From Bipolaris cookei (lineage: Eukaryota; Ascomycota; Dothideomycetes; Pleosporales; Pleosporaceae), in assembly GCA_002286855.1 (NCBI GenBank), contig NRSV01000036.1:186001-250000 (forward strand): a stretch of 64,000 nt of DNA, given 5' to 3'. Shown piece by piece: positions 33,825-45,155 of the stretch (positions are counted from its first letter, which is position 1; every line of letters begins with the position of its first letter). The translations under genes and the position numbers were made by a program. A model generated the notes under the pieces. The model was not told the origin of the DNA. It was given only the letters and a program-made list of their open reading frames with translations, and searched no databases.

Positions 33825-34943
33825 CTACGAAGACTCATCCGCCGCCTTGTCCTTCGCTCTATCTTGCGGAACCCTAATCACAATCTTCCCCTTTGCCCTC
33901 CCCGTCTTCAGCTTCTCAAAAGCCTTGGGCGCATCTTCCCACTCAAACACCGTATCTACAATCGGCTTCAACGAGCCCTGCTTAAGCCACTCGCTCATGT
34001 GTCGTAGGTGCTCCGCCGACGGCTTAGTCATAATTACCTGAAAGGAGTTCTTGCCGCCACCCAGAAAACTTGGTAGAAGCATGTTTCCCGTCAAAGTCTT
34101 CACACCACCAAGGCTATTCTCCAACCCGACTTGCAAGAATTTGCCCTTGGGAAAGAGAAACGCAGATGCCGCTTTGTATAAGTTGGCAGGCGCACCGACA
34201 TTGTCTACAACGGCGCTAAAGACCTGGCCTTTGGCAGACAGCGCCTCAATGATATCTGTAGTCTTGTAGTCTATGACTTCGTCTGCACCCAAGCTCTTGC
34301 AAAACTCAATGTTGGGAGTCGAGCAACTGGTGGTAACGTGGCAACCCAGCGCTTTAGCGATTTGAATGCCAAAGACGCCGGTTCCGCCCGAGCCGCCGTT
34401 GATAAAGACCTTGTCGCCGCTCTTGACGTTTGGCACAAGGGCCTGGTATCTATACGGGTCCGTGTTAATCTATATGTATCTCATTGCGTCATTCCCTAGA
34501 AATAAGCAAAGAAAATCACAAACTTACTCTGTCAACCCGACGATGCCGACGCCCGCCGCCTCCTCAACTTTCACACCTTCTGGTAGCACAGCGAGCATGG
34601 TCCGTTCTACAACTACATATTGAGCGAGGGTTCCGCCAGTCAGCGCGCCGACTTTTGCGCCAAAGACAAATTCACCAATCTGGAACTCGTCAACTTTTCG
34701 GCCGACTTTTGCGACTGTGCCGCAGAAGTCGGCGCCGGGGGTGATGTTGGATCCCACGAGTCGAAGGGGCATGGGGCCTTCGGTCACTTTGTAATCGACG
34801 GGGTTCAGTGCCATAGCGTGGACTTGGACGAGGATTTGTTCATCGTGGAGGAAGGGTAGTGGTGCGGATTCGTTAATCTGAAGGTTCTTCTCGATACCGC
34901 CGTTCGTGCTGTTGAACTGCCAGGCCTTCATTGTGGCAGCCAT
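33825..34943 (-). CDS. Medium-chain reductase, quinone-oxidoreductase-like
   Basis: Two exons, 34528-34943 and 33825-34449, with a 78-bp intron (GTAAGT ... CGTATAG), phase 2, give 346 residues. The N-terminal GroES-like fold has the MALNPVDYK motif; the Rossmann domain carries NGGSGGTGVFGIQIAKALG for NADP(H) binding and LGADEVIDY. The cysteines that bind structural zinc in alcohol dehydrogenases are absent, so this is the zinc-free quinone reductase/enoyl reductase branch of the MDR superfamily. An ATATAG further upstream also resembles an acceptor, but only CGTATAG keeps the frame and yields the conserved TEYQALVP junction. The protein should be cytosolic and reduce quinones or enones; the true substrate is unknown. 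A TATA-like box lies about 80 bases upstream. A distant relative lies at 38531. Confidence 0.92.
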
Positions 34944-35466
34944 GTTTGCTGGACTTTTGGCTGAGATGGAGAGGTTGGAATGAATTAGATGCAGTTTGCA
35001 GGGGCGCTGTCCTGGTTAACTTTATAGTATGAACCCGACACAAGCGCGTCATGGCAATTCAGCCCAGAGTGGGGTTCGCCGCGACGCCATCCAGCTGGTA
35101 TTTCGCCGCTGCGAGTGCGCCTCTTTACCAGCGCTGCGCGCCCTCGACTCAGGGAGCCATCACCATCACCACAGCGATTGGTTTGTTTGTGGAGCAGCTA
35201 CTATCCGATGAGCTGCAATATGGGTCAATACGCCTCCTCGAGACTGGCTTACCATATTCGTGCGTAGTTGTGTACGCCCACGCGCTTGGCAGATTTTACG
35301 TAGTGACTTTTGGATGACGCAAAACTTAAAGGAACATAAAGTATATCTTCTTAGTTGCTTGTCATGTTTAACATATATCGCGAAGTTAAGGTGCTGACAA
35401 ATGTAAGTCATGTCCAACACCGCACTTGCAGCCAACCTATCGACCTGTTCTCGGATGTGACTACTT
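34944..35466. other. Spacer between reductase and PhoD gene
   Basis: Contains the reductase promoter and the 3' flank of the PhoD-like gene. No gene is supported. Confidence 0.55.
35021..35026 (-). promoter_or_regulatory. TATA-like box of the reductase at 33825
   Basis: On the minus strand the sequence reads ACTATAAAG, centred about 80 bases upstream of the start codon. Position and sequence fit a TATA element; it was not tested further. Confidence 0.5.
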
Positions 35467-37763
35467 TCAAGAATATTTGATAAACATTTGTTCGATACCG
35501 GTAATGTTCCACATGCCAGTGACAGTGTTCAGAGTCAGGTTCGTTGGAGTCGTCGGCCCACGCTGCAGCGCGCCGCTCTCAACGTATCCGCCCGCTGCCA
35601 CAACCGAGCCATTGGTCCTTGCCAGGTGGTTAGCGCCCGCTTTGACAGTGAAGTTGGCAAGACTAATGTCGAAAGGGTTGCGAGAAGCAACTGAAGGAGA
35701 GCCTGTAGAGGATTAGCAAAGAGTGACGATTAAGACAAATAGATATTGACAACATTACTTACCGTAGTACTGCGCATTGAGCTCTTCAGGTGAGATGAAA
35801 AGCTCATAGTATCCTCGGTAATAGCCCTCTGTCCATTGAAGCTCCCTGTTATCACGAACGAGCGCTGCGGAGCGGTCACTCGAATTCGCAATCGATCTAC
35901 CAGAGCCATAACCGCTTGAGGAGACAGCAGTGCCAGCAAACTCGACTCCAATCGCACCCTCTCCCGTAGCCTGATCGTAAGGAGTTTCGTCAAGCCAGAC
36001 GAGATCAGACACCCAGTTGGCGTGTGAATCACCGGCTAAGAACGCAGTGTTTGGGATCTTGTTACTGTAGAGATGGTGGAGAGTACGGTTACGATTTGCA
36101 GTGTAACCCTCGTCGAAGTCAGCAGCGCTTCCTGATCAATGTATAGCTTCAATACTTACATCCCATTGATCAGCATTCAACCAGTCGCTATAGATTGCAC
36201 TGTTGTTCATGCGCGAAAAGATAATTTGGTTACCGACAATCCTCCAAGTAGCGCCTCGTTCATGTGACTCAGAGAGTCGGTTGTAAAACCAGTTTTCTTG
36301 ACGACTGCCCATGAGCGAGCGACTAGCATCATCCCTGATTTCTTCGATGTAGGCATCATTCTCGTCCAGGGTCGTAATTGACCGATCATAGTTGCGGGTA
36401 TCAAGGATGATGAGGTCGAAGAGTTTGCCCATTTTAAAGTTGCGCCAAATGCGGAGATTGTCGTCCAGATCGACTTGGCGGATCCTGTTCCCCTTGTTGG
36501 TTAAGTTAAAAGACGGTGCGATATGAGACTTACGGCATCCATTCAAAATACGCTCGGACAGCGTTCATTTTCCTTGAATCAACGCTAATACTTCCGTACT
36601 TCAAGAAGCTCTCTTCGGTGTTGTTCATATTGCTATCTATATTAGTAAACACTCTGGGACAAACCGAAGTCTCTTACCTAAATCCATCACGGTATCCGTT
36701 GTTGGCAATTTCTTGAAAGGGATCAGATGAGTACAGTTCACAGAGTAATTTGACATACCATGATCGTCCCATGTGGGGATCCATGCAAAGTTCTGGTGAG
36801 CAAGCTTCAAGTCATCATCCGTACGATACTGGCCAATTCTAGTTCGGTAGTCTACTAAATGTATCAGATGCGATCAATAGTTGGCAAAGTATGGATACTT
36901 ACCGTATAGTGTGACAATCTCGCGTGGCGGATTTGTTGCTCTAGGATCTTTGCCGAGCTTGCCTTTAGTAGACTCGTATATATAATCGCCTAGATGGACC
37001 TTGACTTTTGCATCAGCCAGGTTTACATGAGAAGTGTCAAGTCAGTCCTACAAAGAAGTCTACCTGGTCCTTCCTGGCAGCATTGCCATAAGCATTGAAA
37101 TATCCGTTCTGCCAATTTGAGCACGAGAAGACCGCAAGACCAACTTTTGAAACTTCATCATCATGATCAGGGCTGGTTTTGGTCCTGCCTAGAGGACTTT
37201 TGTTGGAGCTGCCGCAGACACTGAATTGATAGTAGTATTGGGTGAACGGCTCCAAGTTCTTGGCTTCAACCTTCATGGAGTTAGCTTCCATCTTAGCGGG
37301 AGTGGCGCATGAGAATAACCTTGACAGTGTAGTCGATGTCAGACGTGGTGTATGCTTGCCCTTCGTCAACAATAGTTGACAAATCGCTGTCTGTACCAAC
37401 ACGATAGTCGACACAGATGGGATATGGCGAAGCTTGTATGTACTTTTCTGTATCGTGGTTGTAGAGTGCCACATAGCCAGAAACAGTGACATTCGATCTG
37501 TCATGTTCGAGCGAGGGTGCAATACGGGTCCAAAGGATGACTGAGTCAGGGTAGGGATCTCCAGAGGCAACGCCGTGTGTGAAGTTTAGCTGAGCAGGGT
37601 CCCATGGAGCAGAGCGCTTGGACAGAGTTCTCTTTGCAACCTTGGGTACATCTATTCCAAGATCATTGTGCCGGCGAGAAGGCGAGTGGTAGTTCAAGTT
37701 GCCATCGAAGGATGCACAAACGAGCGAGGCCAGCGGGACGGCCGCAAGTAGGACCGAGAGCAT
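35467..37763 (-). CDS. PhoD-like alkaline phosphatase/phosphodiesterase
   Basis: Nine exons: 37320-37763, 37052-37270, 36903-36999, 36759-36851, 36678-36711, 36534-36632, 36160-36484, 35763-36108 and 35467-35702. The eight introns are 45-60 bp, and the joined frame gives 630 residues. A signal peptide (about 1-17) precedes an N-terminal PhoD domain with FTHGVASGDP and WTRIAP. The metallophosphatase core shows GDYIYE (225-230), the DDHE motif (282-285) followed by ANNGYRDG, and AGDSHANW (462-469). These correspond to the metal-binding motifs of PhoD phosphatases, so the enzyme is probably secreted and acts on phosphodiesters or monoesters. Exon 5 is only 34 bases. The intron between exons 7 and 8 keeps frame only with the acceptor GACGAG, which also restores the conserved WDGYTANRNRTL junction. 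No C-terminal anchor is seen. Confidence 0.93.
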
Positions 37764-38530
37764 CTTGTGAACTCAAGGAGTTTGTTTGCTTCAACTGATT
37801 TGAAAGAATATCGGGTATCCAGTTATTTATAAACCGTCATTGGCCTTTGACGTCTTCGATACTCGCATGCTTGTATGCACGCTTTAGTCCTCGTAGACAT
37901 GTATGACGATATGCTAGGCTCCGCACGTTCACGTCGTACATTCAACAAGACCATGACACCGCAGCAGGCCAATCAGAAATGGCATATTTCCAGCGTGAAA
38001 TACGGTGCCTGTTGATCGCAATTGCACATGTTGCAATGTGAGACTCTGATTAGTTGAATGCGCCATCACCCTATCAAATGGTCTAGCGTGTCATTGACAT
38101 ACTGCATGTCCTCACCTTTGCAGCATTGCTGCAGGACACTCGAAGGGAAAAGTCGAATCTAGGAGCCGCAAGCTTATAGATACCCGTTGGTGATGACGGG
38201 CAGGGTTGATGCAAGTACGCTTTTCCCCACGCACGTGTGGGCTAAACGGAGCTTGATTGGTGGTACTACTTCGAGGATAATCTCTGGACCATTTTTCATT
38301 CACACTGGTACCATATCTGCCTCGCCTTTTGTTATGTCCGAAGCCGCTGTGCAATTACTATGCCGCAGATCGCTCATAGTATCCATTATGCCATCGTCTC
38401 GGTGTATAAACCGCATACAAACCCACTCAATTATTGAATAGATCCAGAACGAAATACCGAACAGTGTTTATATAACACGGCATTACATTAGGCGATCATC
38501 AGAGAGCTCTATAAGTACAAACTACACACT
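37764..38530. other. PhoD promoter region and 3' flank of reductase
   Basis: Apart from the TATA box at 37824, no gene or repeat was found. The stretch is moderately AT-rich. Confidence 0.55.
37824..37831 (-). promoter_or_regulatory. TATA box of the PhoD-like gene
   Basis: TATAAATA on the minus strand lies about 60 bases upstream of the ATG, with a CCAAT-like CCAATGACGG just further upstream. Confidence 0.65.
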
Positions 38531-39611
38531 TTACTCAACCTTGTATACAAGCTTCACGCCCGAAACCTTTCCATCCTTCAAGTCCAGCAAGCCCTGGGGG
38601 ACACCAGCCAAGCCATCCCGCACCTCAGCTGGGTGCGGCTTGATCTTGCCGCTCTCGATCAACTCCTGTGCTCTCTTCCAAAACTTGACACCAAACTCGT
38701 AGTCTTCTGGTTTGGCATCGAGTCTCTCATTAAACCTCTCACCAAGCGCCGTGTAGCCGAGCGTCCAGACTGCTTTCACGTCACTCCTTGGGTAGCCATC
38801 GGGAGGTAGGAGCCCAGACATGTGGCCTCCGGTGGAACTGATAGCCGCGGCCGTGATGTCGAAAGAATTACCCTCAGAAATGCAGTCGAAGACCAACTTG
38901 AGCTTGTCGTTGGTTACTTCCCGGATCTTGGCTCCGACGTTGGGCTCGTTGTAGTCGAAGACGTGGTCGGCGCCGAGTTTGCGGAGAAGATCAAAGTTGT
39001 GGGGAGAGGATGTAGTCAAGACCTCATAGCCTGAGAGTTTCGCGTACTGGACGGTAAGTGTGCCGGTTGCGGTAGAAGCACCGTAGATTAAGATAGGTGT
39101 AGGCTCTTGCACCTTGGCTGGCGGGATTGGTAGACCGAGCTCTTGGTACAGTCCTTGGCCCACGGTAGTGATACCAATGCCCAAGGTCGCAGCATCTTCA
39201 AAAGACATGCTGTCAGGGATCTTGAGGTTGATGCCCTCTTTGACCTTGATGTGTTCGGCGAAAGCACCATTGGAGTGATCTGCTGGATCACCTAGGGCAT
39301 GTTAGTGATACCTTTCTTCAGAGGTCAGGGTGTTCTTATTTACCTCCACGAACAAATCCAGCAATACAATCACCAACCTTATAGTTGGTCACTGCTTTTC
39401 CAACCTCTTCAACAACTCCGGCATAGTCGCACCCCGCAATGGCGCTCGGCGAAGGTGAACGGTGGATGCTTTTCCAATCAGTCGGGTTCAGCGCAACAGC
39501 CTTGGTCTTAACCAGAAGCCAATTGTCTGCTGGAATTTTAGGAAGAGGTACGTCGTTTCTCAACTCAGAAACGTCCTTTGCGACGTGAACTACTGCTTTC
39601 TGGGTAGACAT
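38531..39611 (-). CDS. Medium-chain reductase, trans-enoyl-reductase-like
   Basis: Two exons, 39344-39611 and 38531-39291, with a 52-bp intron (GTAAAT ... CCCTAG), phase 1, give 342 residues. Motifs include ALNPTDWKS, AGCDYAGVVEEVG, the nucleotide-binding YGASTATGTLTVQYAK and LGADHVFDY. The variant GASTATG in place of GxGGxG is characteristic of the fungal zinc-free enoyl reductase group that includes stand-alone enoyl reductases of polyketide pathways (LovC-like) and ToxD-type proteins. No polyketide synthase is in the window, so a role in secondary metabolism is only possible. A TATA box lies about 70 bases upstream. It is related to, but clearly diverged from, the reductase at 33825. It is divergent from the Mediator gene at 40077. 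Confidence 0.92.
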
Positions 39612-40076
39612 GGTTGGTTTTTTAGAACGAGACTTGGTATGAGATGAAGATTTCCGATATTAACCAGGGCTTGATGTGATTTTATAGCAGTTTTAACTGA
39701 GAGGAACATTCGACAGTGGGTTGGTAATACCACTTATAGCGTCATATTGGGTGCATACTACAAATTGGCTCGGAGATAAGCGGAGCATACTCAGCGAAAC
39801 TCGTCATTCCCTCACAATCATAGACAGAGTGAATTACTAACTGCGCCCAGTTTGACTTTTTTTGTGCCGATGTCATTGCGGCTATTACCGGCGACGCACG
39901 TGTGGTGAAGGGAAAGTGGGTAATAGCAGGAGTCCGAGCTTGAGCTACCCAAGCTTGCATGCAAGGGTCCGGCAAGCACGCGTTGGTGATGGACTAGAAG
40001 TCCAAACCTCAATTCCAACCGTGTATCACATACTCTCCTCACGACTCGCAGCAGCGATCTCGTGCACAGCTCTCGC
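39612..40076. other. Divergent promoter region
   Basis: These 465 bases lie between the divergent reductase and Mediator genes. The TATA box at 39680 serves the reductase; the Mediator side shows no TATA, as expected for a housekeeping gene. Confidence 0.55.
39680..39687 (-). promoter_or_regulatory. TATA box of the enoyl-reductase-like gene
   Basis: TATAAAAT on the minus strand lies about 70 bases upstream of the ATG at 39611. Confidence 0.65.
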
Positions 40077-40985
40077 ATGAACATGGCAGACCCTCAACAA
40101 CCAGGCCAAGTCGAGGATGAAGACATTGTCCTCAGCTTCTTCCCCGACCCCCCACCCTTCTACAAGCACTTTACACCAGAAAACCTCGCACGCCTCCAAG
40201 AAATCGAAAAGGACGCAGGGCTCCACGAAAGCGACGAAAATGCCCCATCCTCCAGTACCGCACCAGGAACAAAGCTCTCTCCTGAGCAAATCCTCGCGCT
40301 GCCCGCCGAACTCCGCTACCTGATCCCACCCGAGCCCCCCGCCGACGATGCCGAATTCCACGTCTTCGACACAGTCGCCAAAGCGAAAGGCACCGACGTC
40401 TTCATGAAGAACATGGATTACATAGCCGACCAACTAAAAATGCAAGGCGTATTCCAAGACTGGCAGTACGAGCAACTCTACCCCAGCGACCCTTCGTCCA
40501 CAACCACCTCTCAGCAACCACCTACCTCCTCCTCAACAACCATATCAAACTCTGTATCCCTCGACAGACAAAACTATCTTTTCAGATTCCTACGCAGTAT
40601 ACTACTAAATTACATTTCGCTCCTGGGTATTGTAGCCTCAGACCCGGTGTCTGAGCAAAAAGACGAGAAGCTAAAGGATATCATGACCATGGTGGCCAAC
40701 ATGCACGCACTGATTAACGAGTACCGGCCGCATCAGGCGCGGCAGACGTTGATTGAGCGGATGGAGGAGCAGGTGCGGCGCAAGAGGGCGGAGGTGGAAG
40801 GGGTGCGTAAAATGGGGGAGAAGGTACGACAGGTGCTTGCGGGGTTTGGGACCGTAGATGGGGAGGAGAAGGACGGGGTGAGGAATGCTGGGGGAGAAGG
40901 GAGTGCTGGTGTGGGGAAGGAACAGGTGAGGAAGATGGAGGCGCAGAGGGGGGCGTGGGAGGCGCTTGAGGAGGTGCTGGGTTAA
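40077..40985 (+). CDS. MED7: Mediator of RNA polymerase II transcription subunit 7
   Basis: A single exon encodes 302 residues from the ATG at 40077; a second ATG two codons later is an equally good start. The N-terminal family signature FFPDPPPFYKHFT (about 19-31) is followed by LPAELRYLIPPEPP, which binds Med31 in the known complexes. The C-terminal half is helical (YLFRFLRSILLNYISLLGI, then a long charged coiled-coil region with MHALINEYRPHQARQTLIERME) that pairs with Med21. The Gly/Glu-rich end is longer than in yeast. It acts in the nucleus in the Mediator middle module. It is divergently arranged with the reductase at 38531. Confidence 0.95.
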   Translation: MNMADPQQPGQVEDEDIVLSFFPDPPPFYKHFTPENLARLQEIEKDAGLHESDENAPSSSTAPGTKLSPEQILALPAELRYLIPPEPPADDAEFHVFDTVAKAKGTDVFMKNMDYIADQLKMQGVFQDWQYEQLYPSDPSSTTTSQQPPTSSSTTISNSVSLDRQNYLFRFLRSILLNYISLLGIVASDPVSEQKDEKLKDIMTMVANMHALINEYRPHQARQTLIERMEEQVRRKRAEVEGVRKMGEKVRQVLAGFGTVDGEEKDGVRNAGGEGSAGVGKEQVRKMEAQRGAWEALEEVLG

Positions 40986-41964
40986 TGGGGAGTATTTTGC
41001 ACGCGTTACGCTAGGCTATGGAATAATGATACCCTTTTCTCTTTCTTCCTACATTGTCGTATGGCCGAGTTTGGCTGCCGTCGCTGAATATGTCGATCGC
41101 GCAGCTAGCAGAGGGGGCACGAGACTCCACCATACATCGACGGGGAGTTTGGCCCATGAACAACAAAATACAGTACATGTCTCGAAGTCGGGCAATACGA
41201 GAACAACCCACCCACATAATGCGTTGCGTGTTAGTGCCACCATCCTAGTACCACAGCTGTCCGGTACCCGCTAGCCCTCTTTTTGACATGCAAGACCTGG
41301 CGTCAGCCAGTATACATGTATCCCATCTCTCTATCTGCCTCTGCGTTATACGTATCTATACCTGCAAAAAAACCCTCCAGACTCGTCTCATCCGTGATGA
41401 TAAGAAACAGCGATGATGCAAAGTATCGCGCGGACCGCACAGTGTCTCAGAACCACCACCACCACCACCCCTCCCGTTTCCGGCGACTACTAAAATTTCC
41501 AGCTCCTGTTTTGCACACTTGTGATAAGGCTCAGCTCGAAGTAAGCTTGCAGCAGTATTACATACATAACAAAACTTTTCTTGGTGTTGGGGGAGGGCGC
41601 ACGCGGTGAGATACGACAACCCCCCTGTTTGCCTAGCTCGCGAGCCGCCCCCCCCCTCCGTTTTAGAGTATAACGGCAGGGCGAGGCTGAGACTGCTGAT
41701 AGTTCAGCCCCCGTAGGTGTGTATGTGTCTGCCTGTCAGCTGAAAGGACGGAGGAATCGAGGGATTAGGATACCAAGGCTGAGGGAAGAGAAAAAGGTTG
41801 ACGTGGCGCTTATTTTCTGACTTCTTTTTCTTCTTCATCTTCATCGTCGTCGCCATCAGAAGAGGAAGAGGACGAATACTTACCAGGCTATCGCGGCGCC
41901 CATTGAGGGGAAAAAAAAGTTACCAACATAAAGCACTATACTATCGACTTTACCTTCAGCCACC
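40986..41964. other. Spacer before DUF2235 gene
   Basis: No gene is supported. A CCA-rich run lies at 41452-41470, a C tract near 41649, and a T/C-rich run (41815-41850) before the next start. Confidence 0.5.
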
Positions 41965-43518
41965 ATGGACTCAGCACCTTCCCACCGGCCGCCCAAACGC
42001 CTCGCCGTCTTCTGCGACGGCACATGGGTCGGCCGCGAGACAGCCGTCGACGACGCACCACCGAGCAACATCCGGCAGCTCGCGAATATGGTCGGCACCG
42101 TCAACTACAGAACCGACGACAAAGCTGCCGCAACCGTGCACCCCATCCAACCGCACAAAAGCCTCTTTGAAACCTCCGCCTCCGCCCCGGATACCATCGT
42201 CGCCGGGTACCAAGAAGGCGTGGGCTTAAACAAAAATTTCATGCAGTACATCTGGGACGGTGCAACCGCCTCCTCCATCAGCGAAGAATGCATCTCCGTG
42301 TACAAATTCATCGTGGAAAACTACACCGACGAGCACGAAATCTGGTTGTTTGGATTTAGTCGCGGGGCCTTCATCGTGCGCTGCGTCGCAGGTATGATTA
42401 ACAACTGCGGTATCATCAAGCGGCGAGACGACTACACCGACGAAGAAGTGTCGCGCCTCTGCTACGAAATCTTTCGTACGTATCGCTCCAGTTTACCTGT
42501 TGATGCGCCCAAAAGCGAGGAGTGTCAGCGCTGGAAGGGACTGGAAGATAGAGTGTGGCAGGTTAAACGCCCGATTCGCTTCATGGGGATTATAGATACA
42601 GTGGGTGCGCTGGGGATTCCGCGGTTGAGCGCAGGTGTAGGGTTTGACTGGAGTCCGTTTGAGTTTTTCGATATGAGCATTTCGAGCGTTGTGCAGCATT
42701 GCTATCATGCGCCGTGCTTGCATGATCGGCTGTGGATCTTCCAGCCGTGTCTTGTGTCTGCTAGCGAGGAGGCGGCGGATGAGAAAGAGGCGAGAGCTAG
42801 TATAACACAGAAGTGGTTTCCGGGCACCCATTACGATGTCGGTCGTATGACGTTTCGTTTTGTGCGGCAGAGCCCGACGAACTGGATTGAAGAGGCGTTG
42901 GGTTGGCTTCCTAATCTGCTATCGCGCACAATCTATCCGAATCAGGTGCTCAGCGATGCGGTACTGCGGTGGATGGTGGAAAGCGTACATGCTGTAGACG
43001 AGCGTTCCGAGACCCCCATTATGCCCAGCGCGCAAGAATGGATACAGCATCTCGGAGAGAGGCTGGGTGAAGCCGCACTATCGGCCTCATCGACGGAAGA
43101 TCAGCACCTAAAAACTGGCAGCGGAGACATCTACGGCGACGTGCTAGCTTATGCGCCCGGCGGCGTTGTCATTAGCTCAGTGCAAAAGACTTCGCGCTCC
43201 ATCACCTCCCTCCTCAATGGTGTCTTGCCGCGGCTTGGTGACAACATTCAGAGCGTGCTGGGCGTCAAGACACTCATCGGTATCCTGACAAACACAGCCG
43301 ATCGCCGTATCCCAGGCACGCAAGCGGAAATCTATCCGTACACAGAGCCAGAGAGGGTGATGGTCAAGGGAAGCGAAGTTGTTTTCACGGTGGAAGAGCT
43401 GGCGCGAATGAAGGAGGTAAATGACGTGGGGCAAGTCAGATATCCGAGTCAGTGTTTCCAGTCGTTTTTGCTTTGGAAAGAGATGTTTGGGAAAAAGGAA
43501 AGTTCATGTGGACACTGA
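41965..43518 (+). CDS. DUF2235 alpha/beta-hydrolase domain protein
   Basis: A single exon encodes 517 residues. The N-terminal domain begins RLAVFCDGTW (about 12-21), the usual DUF2235 opening, and carries the nucleophile elbow GFSRG with Ser132 (130-134), followed by AFIVRC. A later FMGIIDTVGALG and a His in FPGTHYDVG complete the expected catalytic Ser-Asp-His arrangement. DUF2235 is the same fold as the Tle1 lipase/phospholipase effectors of bacterial type VI secretion; fungal members are widespread and mostly uncharacterised. The C-terminal part (about 330-517) has no known domain. No signal peptide is seen, so a cytosolic enzyme is expected. The ATG context (CCACCATGG) is strong. It converges with the OYE gene at 43803. 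Confidence 0.92.
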   Translation: MDSAPSHRPPKRLAVFCDGTWVGRETAVDDAPPSNIRQLANMVGTVNYRTDDKAAATVHPIQPHKSLFETSASAPDTIVAGYQEGVGLNKNFMQYIWDGATASSISEECISVYKFIVENYTDEHEIWLFGFSRGAFIVRCVAGMINNCGIIKRRDDYTDEEVSRLCYEIFRTYRSSLPVDAPKSEECQRWKGLEDRVWQVKRPIRFMGIIDTVGALGIPRLSAGVGFDWSPFEFFDMSISSVVQHCYHAPCLHDRLWIFQPCLVSASEEAADEKEARASITQKWFPGTHYDVGRMTFRFVRQSPTNWIEEALGWLPNLLSRTIYPNQVLSDAVLRWMVESVHAVDERSETPIMPSAQEWIQHLGERLGEAALSASSTEDQHLKTGSGDIYGDVLAYAPGGVVISSVQKTSRSITSLLNGVLPRLGDNIQSVLGVKTLIGILTNTADRRIPGTQAEIYPYTEPERVMVKGSEVVFTVEELARMKEVNDVGQVRYPSQCFQSFLLWKEMFGKKESSCGH

Positions 43519-43802
43519 GTCTGGTTCTTCACATGAGCGAACAAATTGTCAACAAATAGTCAAATACCGCTGCTTCAGTATTGGAGTTCGACTCATCGGC
43601 CCTTCTTGTTCATTTCAAATGCACCTTCGTTGGCAAATGCCTTCTTGTCGATGACTTGATCCCTGAAGAAATGCGCATTAGATTCATTGTACTTCTAGTA
43701 GTATGTCCATATCTAAATCCAGATTCTACCGTATTAAAAACGAAAAAAGACGTCTATGTCGCTCATGACGACTCTAAATGTTGTACATAAGTAGCAAGCA
43801 AC

Positions 43803-45155
43803 TTACTTCTTGCCACGTCCACCAAAGCCCCATCGGATCTGATTCGCCCAGCGTACCTCTACACCAAGATCGTCTGCGCACTGCCACACGAAGCCAGGGT
43901 TCTTTTGGAACATGCGACCAATGAATGCAACGTCGAGGTTGTCGTTCTCGAGGTAACCGTTTGCCTGCTTGCCGTCCGTAATGCTACCAACGGTTCCAAC
44001 AGCCATTTTGTCGCCAACCTTGTCTTTAACAGCCTTGGCAAATGGCTCTTGGTATCCGGGTCCACCATGGATGTGTTGTTTCTCGTGGAGCCCACCAGAT
44101 GAGACGTCGAGTAGGTCAACACCTCTTTCGGCTAGTATCTCGGCAAGGCGGACGGTCTGGTCAACAGTCCAGCCTTCGATACCGGCTTCGTCAAGCCAGT
44201 CGGTCGCACTGATGCGGAGCACAAGCGGCATACTCTCCGGGATGGTCTTGCGAGTAAGATCTACTAGCTCAAGGGTCAGACGGGTGCGGTTCTCGAAAGA
44301 GCCACCGTATTCGTCGGTACGCTGGTTGGATGCGGGAGAAAGGAAAGAGTGCAGCAGGTAACCGTGCGCATTGTGGATCTCAATGGTATCGAAGCCAATC
44401 TTGACCGCGCGCTTGACAGCGTCAACGAAAGCCTGCTTGAATGTTTCGATATCCTGTTTGGTCATCTCCTTGGGGGTGCAGTGCTTGTCGTTGAATGCAA
44501 TGGCTGATGGGCCATAGACATTATCCGGCCAGCCGTTCATCTCCTTGGTAGCAATGTCGCCCTTGCTCAGCCATGGCGCCACTGTGCTAGCCTTGCGCCC
44601 AGCATGTCCGAGTTGAATACCAATTTTTTGACCCTGAGAGTGCGCAAATTCGACAATCTTGCGGAGAGGCTCCATTTGCGAATCCTTCCACAGACCACAG
44701 TCCTCGGGCGTGATACGGCCCTCTGGAACGACAGCGGTTGCCTCTACAAAAGACAGCCCAGGACCACGCTGGATGATGCCGCCCAAGTGTGTAAGGTGCC
44801 AATTGGTCTGGTGACCGTCTTCGGCCGAATACTGGCAGAGGGGAGAAAGGGCGAGGCGGTTCTGGATCTCAAGACCGCGAAGTTTGAGGGGCTGGAAGAG
44901 CTTGGGGATCTTGGAACTGCCATCAAGCATGCCCAATGCAGTTCCAGCAGGGGGCTCTTGCTCAGGTGTAAAATAGGAGATCTAGATGAGTTAGTAAATT
45001 GTGGAGAGGTGAAGCAGAGTACTGCATACACCAGGGGCAGCCTTGTTTCTCAATTCATCTTGCTTAGCGACTTTATCGCTGTTCTTGTCCTCTGGTATAT
45101 CTTTGGTAATGGCGTGATGCGAGTGTGGCTTCGCAGTGTCAGGTTCAGCACCCAT
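43803..45155 (-). CDS. NADH:flavin oxidoreductase, Old Yellow Enzyme (YqjM-like)
   Basis: Two exons, 45030-45155 and 43803-44981, with a 48-bp intron (GTATGC ... CATCTAG), phase 0, give 434 residues. The TIM-barrel begins with LFQPLKLRGLEIQNRLALSP and LCQYSA, the redox-sensing Cys of the YqjM class. IQLGHAGRKAS, the HNAHGYLLHSFLSP motif with the paired catalytic histidines, and NQRTDEYGGSFENRTR follow. The C-terminal end RWANQIRWGFGGRGKK is of the thermophilic-like OYE type. It should bind FMN and reduce activated alkenes with NAD(P)H. The N-terminal 57 residues before the barrel are charged and are an extension relative to bacterial YqjM; they depend on the short first exon. A TATA-like box lies about 125 bases upstream. 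Confidence 0.93.

Noticed and set aside
33825..45155. Secondary-metabolite gene cluster
   Set aside because: Reductases and an OYE are present but no core synthase, and housekeeping genes interrupt; only noted as a possibility.
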